Assembly: GCA_959608885.1 (NCBI GenBank) | Contig: CAUHSG010000004.1 | Span: 51,488-115,487 of the forward strand | Direction: 5' to 3' | Origin: an uncultured Coriobacteriia bacterium | GTDB taxonomy: Bacteria; Actinomycetota; Coriobacteriia; Coriobacteriales; QAMH01 | Length of the DNA stretch: 64,000 nucleotides | Shown: positions 18,170-26,672 of the stretch, one piece after another | How the letters are laid out: the number at the start of each line of letters is the position of its first letter | How positions within the stretch are numbered: the first letter of the stretch is position 1 | Notes under the pieces: model-generated | What the model saw: only the letters and a program-made list of their open reading frames with translations | Told to the model about the DNA's origin: nothing | The model's database searches: none | Translations under genes and position numbers: made by a program

Positions 18170-19268
18170 TGACGTTCGCGGCAAGCTGGGCTTTGGCCTC
18201 ATGCGCCTGCCGAAGATCGATGGCGAGATTGACATCCCGCAATTCGGCGACATGATCGACGCTTTCCTCGGTGCCGGCTTCAACTATTTCGATACGGCCT
18301 GGGCCTACCCGGGAAGCGAGGAGGCCACGCGCAAGGCGCTGGTCGAGCGCTATCCGCGCGACGCGTTCTTGCTCGCCACCAAAGCCGCCCCCTGGTTCAA
18401 ATGCAAGAACGCCCAGGAGGCGTACGCCCAGCTCGAGACCTCGCTCGAGCGCACAGGCGCCAGCTACATCGACTACTACCTCATGCACAATCTGGGAAGC
18501 GTGCGCACCGAGGCGTTTGACCGCTTCGACATGTGGGAGTTCGCGCGGCGCAAGCGCGAGGAGGGCGTCATTCGCCATCTCGGACTTTCCATCCACGATA
18601 GCGCCGATGCGCTTGATGCCGTGTTAGATGAGCATCCCGAAGTCGAGTTCGTGCAGCTCCAGGTGAACTATCTCGACTGGGACAACCCGGTGCACCAGAG
18701 CCACGCGTGTCTCGAAGTCGCGCGCAAGCATGGCAAGCCCGTCGTGGTCATGGAGCCGCTGCGTGGCGGGCTGCTGGCAAATCCTCCCGAATCCGTGCGC
18801 CACGTCTTCGAGCAAGCCGACCCGACGAGCTCATGTGCGTCGTGGGCCCTGCGCTTTGCCGCCAGCCAGCCCGATGTGGCCGTCGTGCTTTCGGGCATGA
18901 GCGACCTTGCGCAGATGGAAGCCAACATCCGCACCATGCGGGATTTCGAATGCATGGGCGCCGATGAGGAGGCGATGATTGCGCGTGCGCAGGACGAGTT
19001 CGCAAAGTTCGACCTCATACCCTGCACCGGATGCGATTACTGCGCGAAGGCATGCCCAGCCAACATCGGCATCTCAGGTGCGCTGCTCGCACTCAACGCC
19101 TATACGATGTTCGGCAGCTACAAGAACGAGTGGATCGTCGGTGGCGAGCGCAAGAACAAGTGCAAGCCGAGCGAGTGTCTGCAATGCGGTGCCTGCGAGA
19201 AGGTGTGTCCGCAGCGAATCCCTATCGTGGCCGAGCTCGAACGCGCGGCAAGTGTGCTAGGGTTGTAG
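18156..19268 (+). CDS. Aldo/keto reductase with C-terminal ferredoxin domain
   Basis: This 370-residue protein has an aldo/keto reductase barrel (about 1-285) with tetrad-like residues in NYFDTAWAY, LATKA and YLMHNLG, followed by two [4Fe-4S] motifs: CTGCDYCAKACP and CLQCGACEKVCP. The Fe-S tail suggests ferredoxin-linked rather than simple NADPH chemistry. GAGGAG lies nine nt before the ATG. A paralogue of the same design lies at 51811. The substrate is unknown. Confidence 0.9.
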   Translation: MTCFDDVRGKLGFGLMRLPKIDGEIDIPQFGDMIDAFLGAGFNYFDTAWAYPGSEEATRKALVERYPRDAFLLATKAAPWFKCKNAQEAYAQLETSLERTGASYIDYYLMHNLGSVRTEAFDRFDMWEFARRKREEGVIRHLGLSIHDSADALDAVLDEHPEVEFVQLQVNYLDWDNPVHQSHACLEVARKHGKPVVVMEPLRGGLLANPPESVRHVFEQADPTSSCASWALRFAASQPDVAVVLSGMSDLAQMEANIRTMRDFECMGADEEAMIARAQDEFAKFDLIPCTGCDYCAKACPANIGISGALLALNAYTMFGSYKNEWIVGGERKNKCKPSECLQCGACEKVCPQRIPIVAELERAASVLGL

Positions 19269-19319
19269 CTAGAACTTGCCTGCCGATTTTTTCGATAATG
19301 TGGTGATTGACAGCTCCTC

Positions 19320-19510
19320 TTGCTGATTTGTTTCGTTTTCCTAGTGCTCCGACATGGGGAATGAACGATTCTTTCGTTTTCCTAGGATTAAACGCGCCCC
19401 AATCCTAGGAAAACGACGATTTTCTGCACGCGGGTCGTTATCTGCCTAGGAAAACGACATTTTCCTGCATGCGGGCCGCTGTCTTCCTAGGAAAACGAAA
19501 AAAATCAGCA
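19320..19510. repeat. 41-bp-periodic CCTAGGAAAACGA array within a large imperfect palindrome
   Basis: Five copies of a 13-bp motif lie at 19333 and 19374 (orientation TCGTTTTCCTAGG; the first reads CCTAGT at its end) and at 19404, 19445 and 19486 (orientation CCTAGGAAAACGA). Copies of the same orientation are exactly 41 bp apart. The two right-hand spacers resemble each other (TTTTC.TGCA.GCGGG.CG). The central pair forms a hairpin with 16-bp arms and an 11-nt loop. The outer ends (TTGCTGATTT and AAATCAGCAA) are also inverted. No gene is visible in this 421-bp gap. Confidence 0.85.
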
Positions 19511-19689
19511 ATTGACCTGAGCGAAATGTTCATGCTGTTTGCAATTACAGTCGCAGCTGCTTCTCCATGTTGCTCCTTCTCGCATGAGAAGCCAGACAGA
19601 TGCTCTATGCGATTGTACGGCACGGGAAGACGTGCGTGCGTCAAAGACTTAAGATGGGGGCACCATCCAACCGTTCGGGGGAGCACGCC

Positions 19690-20670
19690 ATGTCGAAAAT
19701 CGTCGTGTCAGATTTTGATCTCGGAGATACCGCGATCGAGAGGCAAATGGTCGAGGCTGCTGGCATCGAGTTCGTCGCGTTCGGAAACGAGGATGACCGT
19801 GCCCCCGAGGCGCTTATCGAGCACCTGCAGGATGCCGATGGTGCCATCACCTCGTACGGCGACTACACTGCCGAGGTGTTCGAAGCGTTGCCTAGGCTCA
19901 GGGTGGTGAGCAAGACGGGCACGGGTGTCGACAACATCGACGTAGCTGCGGCCACCAAGAACGGTACTGCGGTTTGCAATGTTCCCGGTTACGGTACGGA
20001 GGTCGTCTCCGATCACGCCATTGCGCTTGCGATGTGCGTGCTGCGTCGCATCAACGAGATGGATGCCGACATGCGACAGGGCGTGTGGGACTTTCACAAA
20101 CGCCGCCCGCTCGGGCAGGTGCAGGGGCACAGCTTCGGCATTGTCGGTTACGGGCATATCGGACGGGCGACGGCGCGCAAGGCGTGCGGGCTTGGTTTCG
20201 ATGTCATGGTCTGGGATCGCAAGGGCGTGCCGGGACGCTTCACGCCGGAGGACTTCCCGTACGTGAGCCTAGATGACCTGCTTGCACGGGCCGATATCGT
20301 GAGCTTTCACACGGCGCTGACGCCTGAGACGCATCATCTGCTTGACGCTCAGCGCATCGCCACCATGAAGCCCGACGCCATCGTCGTCAACACCTCGCGT
20401 GGTGCCATCGTGGATACCGATGCACTGGCCCAGGCGCTTGTTGCGGGCAAGCTCTGGGGTGCCGGCATCGACGTATTCGAGGAGGAACCCGTTTCGCTCG
20501 ATGCGCTCATTTGCAAGGCGCCGCATACGGTGCTCACACCGCATGTTGCGTACTGGTCCGAGGAGACGGCCGCCCAGCTTCGCACGCGCTGTACCCAAAA
20601 CGCCATCGATGTGGTGCTCGGCAAGAAACCCGAAAGCTGCGTGAATGCCGAGGTGCTTGCGCGGCAATAA
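19690..20670 (+). CDS. 2-hydroxyacid dehydrogenase (CtBP/phosphoglycerate dehydrogenase-like)
   Basis: This 326-residue protein is a D-isomer-specific 2-hydroxyacid dehydrogenase. The NAD-binding motif GYGHIGRATARKA is near residue 155, and catalytic Arg, Glu and His lie in NTSRGAIVD, FEEEPV and TPHVAYWSEE. It resembles the C-terminal-binding-protein subgroup. It probably interconverts a 2-keto acid and a D-2-hydroxy acid with NAD(H). GGGGGAG precedes the ATG at 19690. It stands alone between the 41-bp array and a MerR gene. Confidence 0.88.
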   Translation: MSKIVVSDFDLGDTAIERQMVEAAGIEFVAFGNEDDRAPEALIEHLQDADGAITSYGDYTAEVFEALPRLRVVSKTGTGVDNIDVAAATKNGTAVCNVPGYGTEVVSDHAIALAMCVLRRINEMDADMRQGVWDFHKRRPLGQVQGHSFGIVGYGHIGRATARKACGLGFDVMVWDRKGVPGRFTPEDFPYVSLDDLLARADIVSFHTALTPETHHLLDAQRIATMKPDAIVVNTSRGAIVDTDALAQALVAGKLWGAGIDVFEEEPVSLDALICKAPHTVLTPHVAYWSEETAAQLRTRCTQNAIDVVLGKKPESCVNAEVLARQ

Positions 20671-20765
20671 AGTTCGCAAAAGCGCTTGACCCTCTCGTCA
20701 CGTCAGGGCCCATAATGCCCCTCGAAGACACGTATGGAGCAATGGTTTAGGGAAGGATCGCGATC

Positions 20766-21527
20766 GTGACGATGACCATTGGCCAAATGGCAGCGCAAGC
20801 CGGCATAAGCCCGCGGGCCTTGCGTTACTACGAGGAGCAAGGGCTCATCTCGCCCCATCGAAGCGATGGAGGCTACCGCGTGTATGACGAGACGGACGCG
20901 AGGCGTCTCGCGCAGGTGCTAGCCCTGCGCTCGTGTCATCTGCCACTGGCCACCATCCGCAGGCTCATGCAAGATTCTGGCACCGACCTTGCCAGCACGC
21001 TCCGCGTGCATCTTCGTGCTCTCGAATCGCAGGGAGCGTCATTGGATGCGGCAATCGAAAGGACGAGAGCCGCGCTGGCAACCATCGAGAGGATGAAGGA
21101 CATGAGCACGAAAGACAGTTTCGAGATGATGAAGGAGCAGGGGCTGCGCGATTTCGAAAACGAGTACGGCGAGGAGGCGCGCGGGCTTTACGGCGATGAC
21201 GTCATCGAGGATGCCAACGCCCGCATGATGGCCCTCACCAAGGACGAGTGGGATGCCAAGGAGCTTCTGGAGGAGTCGATCAAGGTGCAACTGCGCCTTG
21301 CCATGGCCGCGGGCGATCCCGTGGGCGATGCGGCTCAGGAACTTGTGCGCATGCACAGGCGCTGGATCGGCATCCACTGGGGAAAGGCTCCCGAGCCCGA
21401 TCAGTACCTGGGCTTGGCGCAGGGCTACCTGGCCGATTCGCGCTTCGTGAGCTACTACGATTCGGCAGCCGGCGAAGGCGCTACCGAGTTTCTGGTGGAG
21501 GCAATCCGCGCCTCGCAAGGGCAGTAA
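20766..21527 (+). CDS. MerR-family regulator with TipAS-type ligand domain
   Basis: This 253-residue protein has a MerR DNA-binding domain (about 1-70: MAAQAGISPRALRYYEEQGL, GGYRVYDE), a coiled-coil dimerisation helix (about 75-118), and a C-terminal TipAS-like helical domain (about 130-250: DEWDAKELLEESIKVQL, MHRRWIGIHWG) that binds bulky ligands in relatives. A GTG start at 20766 is preceded by GGAAGG; an ATG six nt later is possible. It is the regulator nearest module 2, about 120 bp upstream of the FAD oxidoreductase gene, so it may control that set. Confidence 0.87.
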   Translation: MTMTIGQMAAQAGISPRALRYYEEQGLISPHRSDGGYRVYDETDARRLAQVLALRSCHLPLATIRRLMQDSGTDLASTLRVHLRALESQGASLDAAIERTRAALATIERMKDMSTKDSFEMMKEQGLRDFENEYGEEARGLYGDDVIEDANARMMALTKDEWDAKELLEESIKVQLRLAMAAGDPVGDAAQELVRMHRRWIGIHWGKAPEPDQYLGLAQGYLADSRFVSYYDSAAGEGATEFLVEAIRASQGQ

Positions 21528-21540
21528 GGGATCAGGGGGC

Positions 21541-21573
21541 AGTGGGACAAATGACCTGTCCCCTTGTCCCACT
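21541..21573. repeat. Family-B palindrome
   Basis: Arms AGTGGGACAA / TTGTCCCACT (10 bp, perfect) around ATGACCTGTCCCC, 13 bp after the MerR gene. Confidence 0.85.
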
Positions 21574-21644
21574 GCCCCGTCCCCAGATTGCAATTCGCTG
21601 GCGGCAGGCATTACTATTGGCCAGAGATTTCCAGAGAGGGATTC

Positions 21645-22934
21645 ATGGCAAACGATGTCGTCATTCTTGGGTTCGGCCCTGCCGCAGCCAGCGCCGTGGA
21701 AGCGTTGCGCTCGCAAGGATGCGACGCGAACGTGGACATCATCACCGCAGGCCCCGCCTCTTGCGAAAGCCCCGTCCTGACCTCGTATAACGCCGCCGGG
21801 ATCGTAACCCGTGAGCAGGGGAGCATCTACGCTCCGGTGCTTGACGATGCCAATGCGCGCATCTTTCCGAACGAGGAGATCGCGTTCATAGATACGGAAG
21901 GCCAAACCGTCAAAGCGGTAAGCGGCCGCGAGTGGTCCTATTCCGTTTGCCTGATAGCCACGGGTGCATCGCCCGTGCTTTCGGGTGAGAGCCCGCTTTT
22001 CGGATGCAACCCGCTCACGCTCAGGACCTTCGAAGATGCCGGGTGTCTGAGCGCAGTGCTTGCCGCGCGTCCCCATGCTGACGTCCTCATTTCCGGGACC
22101 TCCATGGTCGCCCTCAAGGCGGCGGAGGCGTGCGTCCGCAGGGATGGGCGGCCGACCGTTCTGGGTCGCAGTTCTCATATCCTCAAGGGATCGGCGCATC
22201 CTCGCGCGGCTTCCAGAATGGAGGCCATGCTCGAAGAGCAGGGAATAGAGCTCCTGCTTGGCGAGACTGCCGAAAAGGCCTGCGTCCTTGAGGATGGCTC
22301 CGTGACCGTTTCCTTCTCCTACCAGGAAAAACCGAGGGTTTTCGACGCGGTTCTCGTAGCCCACGGCATGAGTCCCAATGTCGGTTTCGTCGAAAACACC
22401 AACATGCATGTCGACAGGGGAATCGTCGTCGATGCCTTCATGCGCACGAGCGCCCCTCATGTCTATGCGGCGGGCGACGTGGCCACAGTGCCCTGCCTGC
22501 TTGGAGGAAGCAAGGTAGCCGGGCTCTGGCTCGCGGCACGCCAGCAGGGCAAGGTGGCGGGCGTGAACATGGCAAAAGAGCTTTGTGGCGAGGGAAGGGC
22601 ATGCATATCCGATGCCTCCGCTTTTGTCGGCGGCATGGAATACCACGGATTCCTTCCCGCGAACACCATCAAGGTCGGGGACGCACTGTTCGCTGCTGCG
22701 GGAATGATCCCGTCGGCCGAAGACCCATTCGCGATCGAGGAGATCGAGACCGAGAACGAGTATCTGTTGAAGTCATATCTCGCCCAGCAAGATGGCCGGG
22801 CTTTGCTATGCGGTTTCAACCTCGTGGCAAAAGCCGGCATGGCCGGACTCTTTGGCAAGCTGACAGATTCGATTGGGCGCATGCAGGCAGAAATAGCCCA
22901 CAACGCGCTTCAAGGCGCATTTACCGATGTTTGA
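21645..22934 (+). CDS. FAD/NAD(P)-dependent oxidoreductase (module 2)
   Basis: This 429-residue flavoprotein has an N-terminal FAD-binding motif VVILGFGPAAASAV (residues 5-18), an NAD-binding half (about 140-240), and VYAAGDVA, the second FAD motif, near residue 283. It resembles rubredoxin/NADH-oxidase-type reductases. No redox CxxC pair is present; a single Cys40 sits near the flavin region. It could feed electrons from NAD(P)H to the Fe-S protein and Mo/W enzyme encoded just downstream (27-nt gap). The ATG at 21645 follows AGAGAGGG. Confidence 0.88.
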   Translation: MANDVVILGFGPAAASAVEALRSQGCDANVDIITAGPASCESPVLTSYNAAGIVTREQGSIYAPVLDDANARIFPNEEIAFIDTEGQTVKAVSGREWSYSVCLIATGASPVLSGESPLFGCNPLTLRTFEDAGCLSAVLAARPHADVLISGTSMVALKAAEACVRRDGRPTVLGRSSHILKGSAHPRAASRMEAMLEEQGIELLLGETAEKACVLEDGSVTVSFSYQEKPRVFDAVLVAHGMSPNVGFVENTNMHVDRGIVVDAFMRTSAPHVYAAGDVATVPCLLGGSKVAGLWLAARQQGKVAGVNMAKELCGEGRACISDASAFVGGMEYHGFLPANTIKVGDALFAAAGMIPSAEDPFAIEEIETENEYLLKSYLAQQDGRALLCGFNLVAKAGMAGLFGKLTDSIGRMQAEIAHNALQGAFTDV

Positions 22935-22961
22935 CGGTTTCATGAGCGAGACGGAGGAGAG

Positions 22962-25127
22962 ATGAACGAGCGCGCACTGAGGGAAAAGGGCAAGGTCCCC
23001 GGTCCGGAGACGGGCATCGAAATCAGAAAGTCCATCTGCACGATTTGCGACCCGACCACGCAATGCGGGTTGGATCTGTTCGTGAAGGACGGCAAGATCA
23101 TTCGAGTCGAGGGTTCGAAAGAGGCTCCGCATTCGCATGGAAGCCTGTGCTCGAAGGGTGCGGCCACGCGGCAATACGTCTATAGCCCCGACCGGTTGAA
23201 GACCCCGCTGCGACGTGTGGGCGAGCGCGGCGAGGGCAAGTTCGAGCCGATTAGCTGGGACGAGGCCCTGGACGAGATCGCCAAGAACCTCAACGCCGCA
23301 AAGGCGCAGTACGGTCCGGAGTCGGTCATCTTCTTCGCGGGTTACCCAAAGCACCACAGGGCGTTCTTGCAGCGCCTTGCCATGAGCTTTGGCTCGCCGA
23401 ATTACTGCACCGAGTCGAGCACGTGCTCGACGGCCACCATCATGGCTCAGCAGCTCACCTATGGTGCACCTGCGGCCCCGGACAATGGCGCGTCGGCCTG
23501 CATGCTGATGTGGTCCACCAATCCGGCGGCCTCAAAGACACTCATATGCGAGGGGCTGTTCGATCGTTTGGACCAGGGGACGAAGCTGATAGTGGTCGAT
23601 CCTCGGGTCACCCCCTTCGCGGCTCGCGCCGACATCCACCTGCAGCTGCGCCCGGGTACTGATGGTGCGTTGGCGCTTGCGATGGCCAACGTCATCATCG
23701 ACGAGAATCTCTACGATGCCGACTTCGTCGCCAATTGGACGGTCGGTTTCGAGGAATACGCCAAGCTCGCCGCTGAGATGACTCCGGAAAGGGCACGGGA
23801 CATCACGGGCGTTGACGCGAATCTTATCCGCGAGGCTGCCCGGATGTACGCGACCACGAAGCCCGCGAGCATCATGACCAGCGCGGCACCCGTGGTCCAT
23901 CACACGAATGGCGTGCAGAACTACCGTGCGGTGTTCTGCCTCATCGGATTGACCGGCAATTTCGACATCCACGGCGGGAACCTCATGAACAGGCCCTCGT
24001 TGGTGCACATGCCAGGAGGCTTTCTCACGCGCGAAGGCGAGTTCACTCTGGCGTCCCGTCTGAAGGATTTGCCGGAAAGGGTCGGCTCCCGTCGTTTTCC
24101 GGTGTGGGACCGGTTGACCACGCAAGCGCAGGCGTGCGATATCCCAAGGCAGATCCTGACCGAGGACCCATACCCGCTCAAGGCCGCGTTTTGCATGGGC
24201 TTCAACCATAGGATGTTTCCTGATTCGCAAGGCTTCATCGACGCCTTCAGCAAACTCGACTTCATAGCGGTGGCAGATCCCTTCCTGACCGACAGTGCCA
24301 AGTACGCCGATATCGTCTTGCCGGCATGCACCTCGGTGGAGCGCAGCGAAGCGCGATGCTGGCCCATGGGCTATGTGATGCTCTCGCAGCCTGCGATCGA
24401 GCCGGTGGGGCAGTCCCGCTCCGATGTCGATATCATCGCGCAGCTGAGCAACGAGCTGGGTCTGGGCGATGACTTGCTCGAGTCGGGGTTCGACGCGTGC
24501 CTGGATTGGATGCTCGAGCCCAGCGCCCTGTCCGTTGCGGAGCTCAAGAAGCACCCGTCCGGTATGTTCGTCCCCGATTTCAAGAAGCCCGCCGAGAGGA
24601 AGTACGTCGACCAGGGATTCAAGACCCCGTCGGGCAAGTTCGAATTCGTCTCCGGCGTGCTCTCCGAAATGGACGGCGAGGGCTTCGAGGCGCTGCCCTG
24701 TTTCCGGGAGCCGGCAATGAGCCCCGTCTCGCAACCGGAGATCGCCAGGGAGTATCCGTTCGTCCTGTCCGTCGGCGCTCGCAAGCCCATGTTCCAGCAC
24801 AGCCGCACCTTCCGCATCCCCTGGATTCGCCAGTTCGCGCCGGAACCCGTCTGCGACATGAATCCGGCCGACGCCAAGCGTGTCGGCATCGCCGAGGGCG
24901 AGGAAGTCGAACTCATGACGCCAGAGGGAAGCGTTTCGGTGAAGGCGCATCTGGACGACACGATTCGCGAAGGCGACGTGCACCTCTACCATGACTGGCC
25001 CGAGGCAAATGGAAATGACCTCATGTCGGGCGATTACCTCGATCCCATTTCGGGCTTTCCGGGATACAGGTCCCTGCTCTGCAAGGTGGTTCCCGCCCGC
25101 ATGAGCGCCAATGCGAAGGAGGCATAG
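22962..25127 (+). CDS. Molybdopterin oxidoreductase, DMSO-reductase family (module 2 catalytic subunit)
   Basis: This 721-residue enzyme binds one N-terminal [4Fe-4S] cluster through Cys26, Cys29, Cys35 and Cys63 (CTICDPTTQC then SLCSKG). Cys155, in SSTCSTAT, is at the position of the metal ligand. ADIHLQLRPGTD, LTGNFDIHGGN and a C-terminal pterin-binding domain (from about 595) complete the family pattern. No Tat signal is seen, so it is cytoplasmic. GGAGGAGAG precedes the ATG. It is followed after 2 nt by a four-cluster ferredoxin and preceded by an NAD(P)H-type flavoprotein, suggesting an NAD(P)H-linked soluble reductase. The substrate is not known. Confidence 0.9.
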   Translation: MNERALREKGKVPGPETGIEIRKSICTICDPTTQCGLDLFVKDGKIIRVEGSKEAPHSHGSLCSKGAATRQYVYSPDRLKTPLRRVGERGEGKFEPISWDEALDEIAKNLNAAKAQYGPESVIFFAGYPKHHRAFLQRLAMSFGSPNYCTESSTCSTATIMAQQLTYGAPAAPDNGASACMLMWSTNPAASKTLICEGLFDRLDQGTKLIVVDPRVTPFAARADIHLQLRPGTDGALALAMANVIIDENLYDADFVANWTVGFEEYAKLAAEMTPERARDITGVDANLIREAARMYATTKPASIMTSAAPVVHHTNGVQNYRAVFCLIGLTGNFDIHGGNLMNRPSLVHMPGGFLTREGEFTLASRLKDLPERVGSRRFPVWDRLTTQAQACDIPRQILTEDPYPLKAAFCMGFNHRMFPDSQGFIDAFSKLDFIAVADPFLTDSAKYADIVLPACTSVERSEARCWPMGYVMLSQPAIEPVGQSRSDVDIIAQLSNELGLGDDLLESGFDACLDWMLEPSALSVAELKKHPSGMFVPDFKKPAERKYVDQGFKTPSGKFEFVSGVLSEMDGEGFEALPCFREPAMSPVSQPEIAREYPFVLSVGARKPMFQHSRTFRIPWIRQFAPEPVCDMNPADAKRVGIAEGEEVELMTPEGSVSVKAHLDDTIREGDVHLYHDWPEANGNDLMSGDYLDPISGFPGYRSLLCKVVPARMSANAKEA

Positions 25128-25129
25128 GC

Positions 25130-25639
25130 ATGACTTCCAAGGAGAACAAGAGCATCGTCTTCAAGTCCGATCGCTGCATAGGGTGCTATTCGTGCGTCGT
25201 GTCATGCATGGATCAGAACGACCTCGATGTCGCGAGGGATAACCTATCGTGGCGAATCGTCGAGAACGTTCCCGGAAGACTGGTTGGCAAGCACCGTGGC
25301 AACGCCAGTGTCTCGATTGCCTGCATGCATTGCGAAGATGCGGTGTGCATAGCCGCGTGCCCTGCAGGGGCGATAACGAGAGATGCCGCAACGGGGTCCG
25401 TGTTGGTGGACGATGGCCTGTGCATCGGTTGTCATGCCTGCGCGATGGCTTGCCCGTTTGGGGCTCCCCGTTTTGGGAGCAGCGGGAAAATGCAGAAATG
25501 CGACGGATGCTTTGCTAGGACGCAATTCGGGCTGGAGCCGGCGTGCGTCAGGAACTGCCCGACCCACGCGCTCGCCTACGAACCGGTCAATGTTTCGATG
25601 GACGAGAAAGCGGCCAGCGCAGCCCGAAGGCTCGTGTAG
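25130..25639 (+). CDS. Four-cluster ferredoxin subunit (DmsB/HycB-like, module 2)
   Basis: This 169-residue protein has four cysteine groups: CIGCYSCVVSC, CMHCEDAVCIAACP, CIGCHACAMACP and CDGCF...CVRNCP, giving four [4Fe-4S] clusters, as in electron-transfer subunits of DMSO-reductase-type enzymes. No membrane anchor subunit follows. AAGGAGG lies upstream and only 2 nt separate it from the catalytic gene. It likely wires the flavoprotein to the Mo/W site. Confidence 0.92.
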   Translation: MTSKENKSIVFKSDRCIGCYSCVVSCMDQNDLDVARDNLSWRIVENVPGRLVGKHRGNASVSIACMHCEDAVCIAACPAGAITRDAATGSVLVDDGLCIGCHACAMACPFGAPRFGSSGKMQKCDGCFARTQFGLEPACVRNCPTHALAYEPVNVSMDEKAASAARRLV

Positions 25640-25712
25640 TCTCGGGTCCCGGAGCGGCGCGTTCACGACGGGGCTTTTCCGATGCAGTGGAAAATGGCGG
25701 GGCAAGTCCTGC

Positions 25713-25738
25713 GAGATTTCCACTCAGGTGGAAATCTC
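25713..25738. terminator. Bidirectional hairpin between module 2 and DUF1847 gene
   Basis: Perfect 11-bp arms GAGATTTCCAC / GTGGAAATCTC around TCAG. It reaches the stop codon of the convergent DUF1847 gene. Confidence 0.7.
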
Positions 25739-26393
25739 ATTCATTGGCGATGCCATATTCCTCCACGGTCCGCGCAAGCTTCTTCTCGTAGCAGGAGTGC
25801 GCCGTATACAGCACCGCGCACGGGTTGTTGCCGGCGAGGAAGTCCTTCGTGGCAAACGTCGTGACGGGTGCATCGGAGTACTTGCAGAAGAGGGCGTCGT
25901 GTCCCACGCATATGCCCATGAGGATGTTCAGGTCCGTCTTCGCCTCGTTGAGGAGAAGTGCCTGCATGATGGGATTGCAGACGACGCCTCCTTCGCCGCC
26001 CCTTGCCGGGGGCTCGAGGTCGAGGTCGGCCCTCCGGTTGCTCTCGAGCTTGCAGCCAACTGTCTCGACGCAAAAGCCCGCCTGTTCGAGCAGCTTGGCC
26101 AGGATGCGCGTCTCGCGCAGCATGATGGTGCACGATGCGATGCCGATGTGGGTGGCGCCGATAAGTTTCGCGAACTTAATGGTGTCCTGCACGCGCGTGG
26201 AGTTCGCCGTCTCCTCGCTGACCATCGCGGCGGCTTGCATGATGATGTGGTTTTCGGGAAGCGCGTATAGACGCTGTGCCTCGTCATGTAGCGCAGATGA
26301 GACCGCACCCTGCGCGCAAAATCCCGGTTCTTCGCGATCGGTGTATTCGCATGCGGTGGTTCCGCAGCTCATGCAATTGAGCTTTGATTCCAT
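25737..26393 (-). CDS. DUF1847 cysteine-rich protein
   Basis: This 218-residue protein begins with a cysteine-rich head (CMSCGTTAC, PGFC) and continues with a Rossmann-like region containing THIGIASCTIMLRE, VCNPIMQA and CVGHDALF; this matches DUF1847. Family members are common in anaerobes and probably bind metal or Fe-S, but the function is unknown. I placed the start at 26393: the open frame extends upstream only through a tRNA-like sequence. It is convergent with module 2. Confidence 0.8.
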   Translation of the reverse strand: MESKLNCMSCGTTACEYTDREEPGFCAQGAVSSALHDEAQRLYALPENHIIMQAAAMVSEETANSTRVQDTIKFAKLIGATHIGIASCTIMLRETRILAKLLEQAGFCVETVGCKLESNRRADLDLEPPARGGEGGVVCNPIMQALLLNEAKTDLNILMGICVGHDALFCKYSDAPVTTFATKDFLAGNNPCAVLYTAHSCYEKKLARTVEEYGIANE

Positions 26394-26481
26394 GATTCCT
26401 CCCGATTGGGTCTCGCGGGTCGCAGATATGACGTCAATATCATACGACCTCGCTCGAAGGAACGGGGTCATGGGGTCATGA

Positions 26482-26547
26482 TGGAGCGGGCGACGGGACT
26501 CGAACCCGCGGATACCAGCTTGGGAAGCTGGGACCTTGCCACTTGGC
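26482..26547 (-). tRNA. Partial tRNA-Gly copy (lacks 5' acceptor strand)
   Basis: The 3' 66 nt of tRNA-Gly(CCC), including the encoded CCA, are present: 51 bp are identical to the intact gene at 28145-28219 and the next 15 bp have two mismatches. The 5' acceptor strand GCGGGCG is missing, so no cloverleaf can form. This is the pattern of an attachment site left by integration at a tRNA gene. Confidence 0.85.
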
Positions 26548-26561
26548 AGCTTGTCATTTAT

Positions 26562-26624
26562 GAATTCCGTGTACAGCTTGTACATGAAATCACAAATTTT
26601 CGTGTACAACTTGTACGCGGAATT
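26562..26624 (+). promoter_or_regulatory. Putative operator upstream of the ATPase gene
   Basis: CGTGTACAGCTTGTAC (26568) and CGTGTACAACTTGTAC (26601) are 33 bp apart, each with palindromic GTACA/TGTAC ends, and are framed by the inverted pair AATTCCG / CGGAATT. This layout suits a dimeric repressor; which protein binds is unknown. Confidence 0.5.
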
Positions 26625-26672
26625 GAAACATGGAGTAAACTCAAACAAGCTTAATTCAGGGAGGCTGATTTA

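Noticed and set aside
19320..19510. CRISPR array at 19.3-19.5 kb
   Set aside because: Repeats are only 13-16 bp, occur in both orientations and the spacers are similar to each other; no cas genes are nearby.
21039..22646. 535-codon minus-strand frame across MerR and FAD oxidoreductase genes
   Set aside because: It spans two supported genes and their gap, including a palindromic repeat, with no recognisable protein features.
26393..26648. N-terminal extension of the DUF1847 protein
   Set aside because: The extension runs through the partial tRNA-Gly copy; the ATG at 26393 is the family start.
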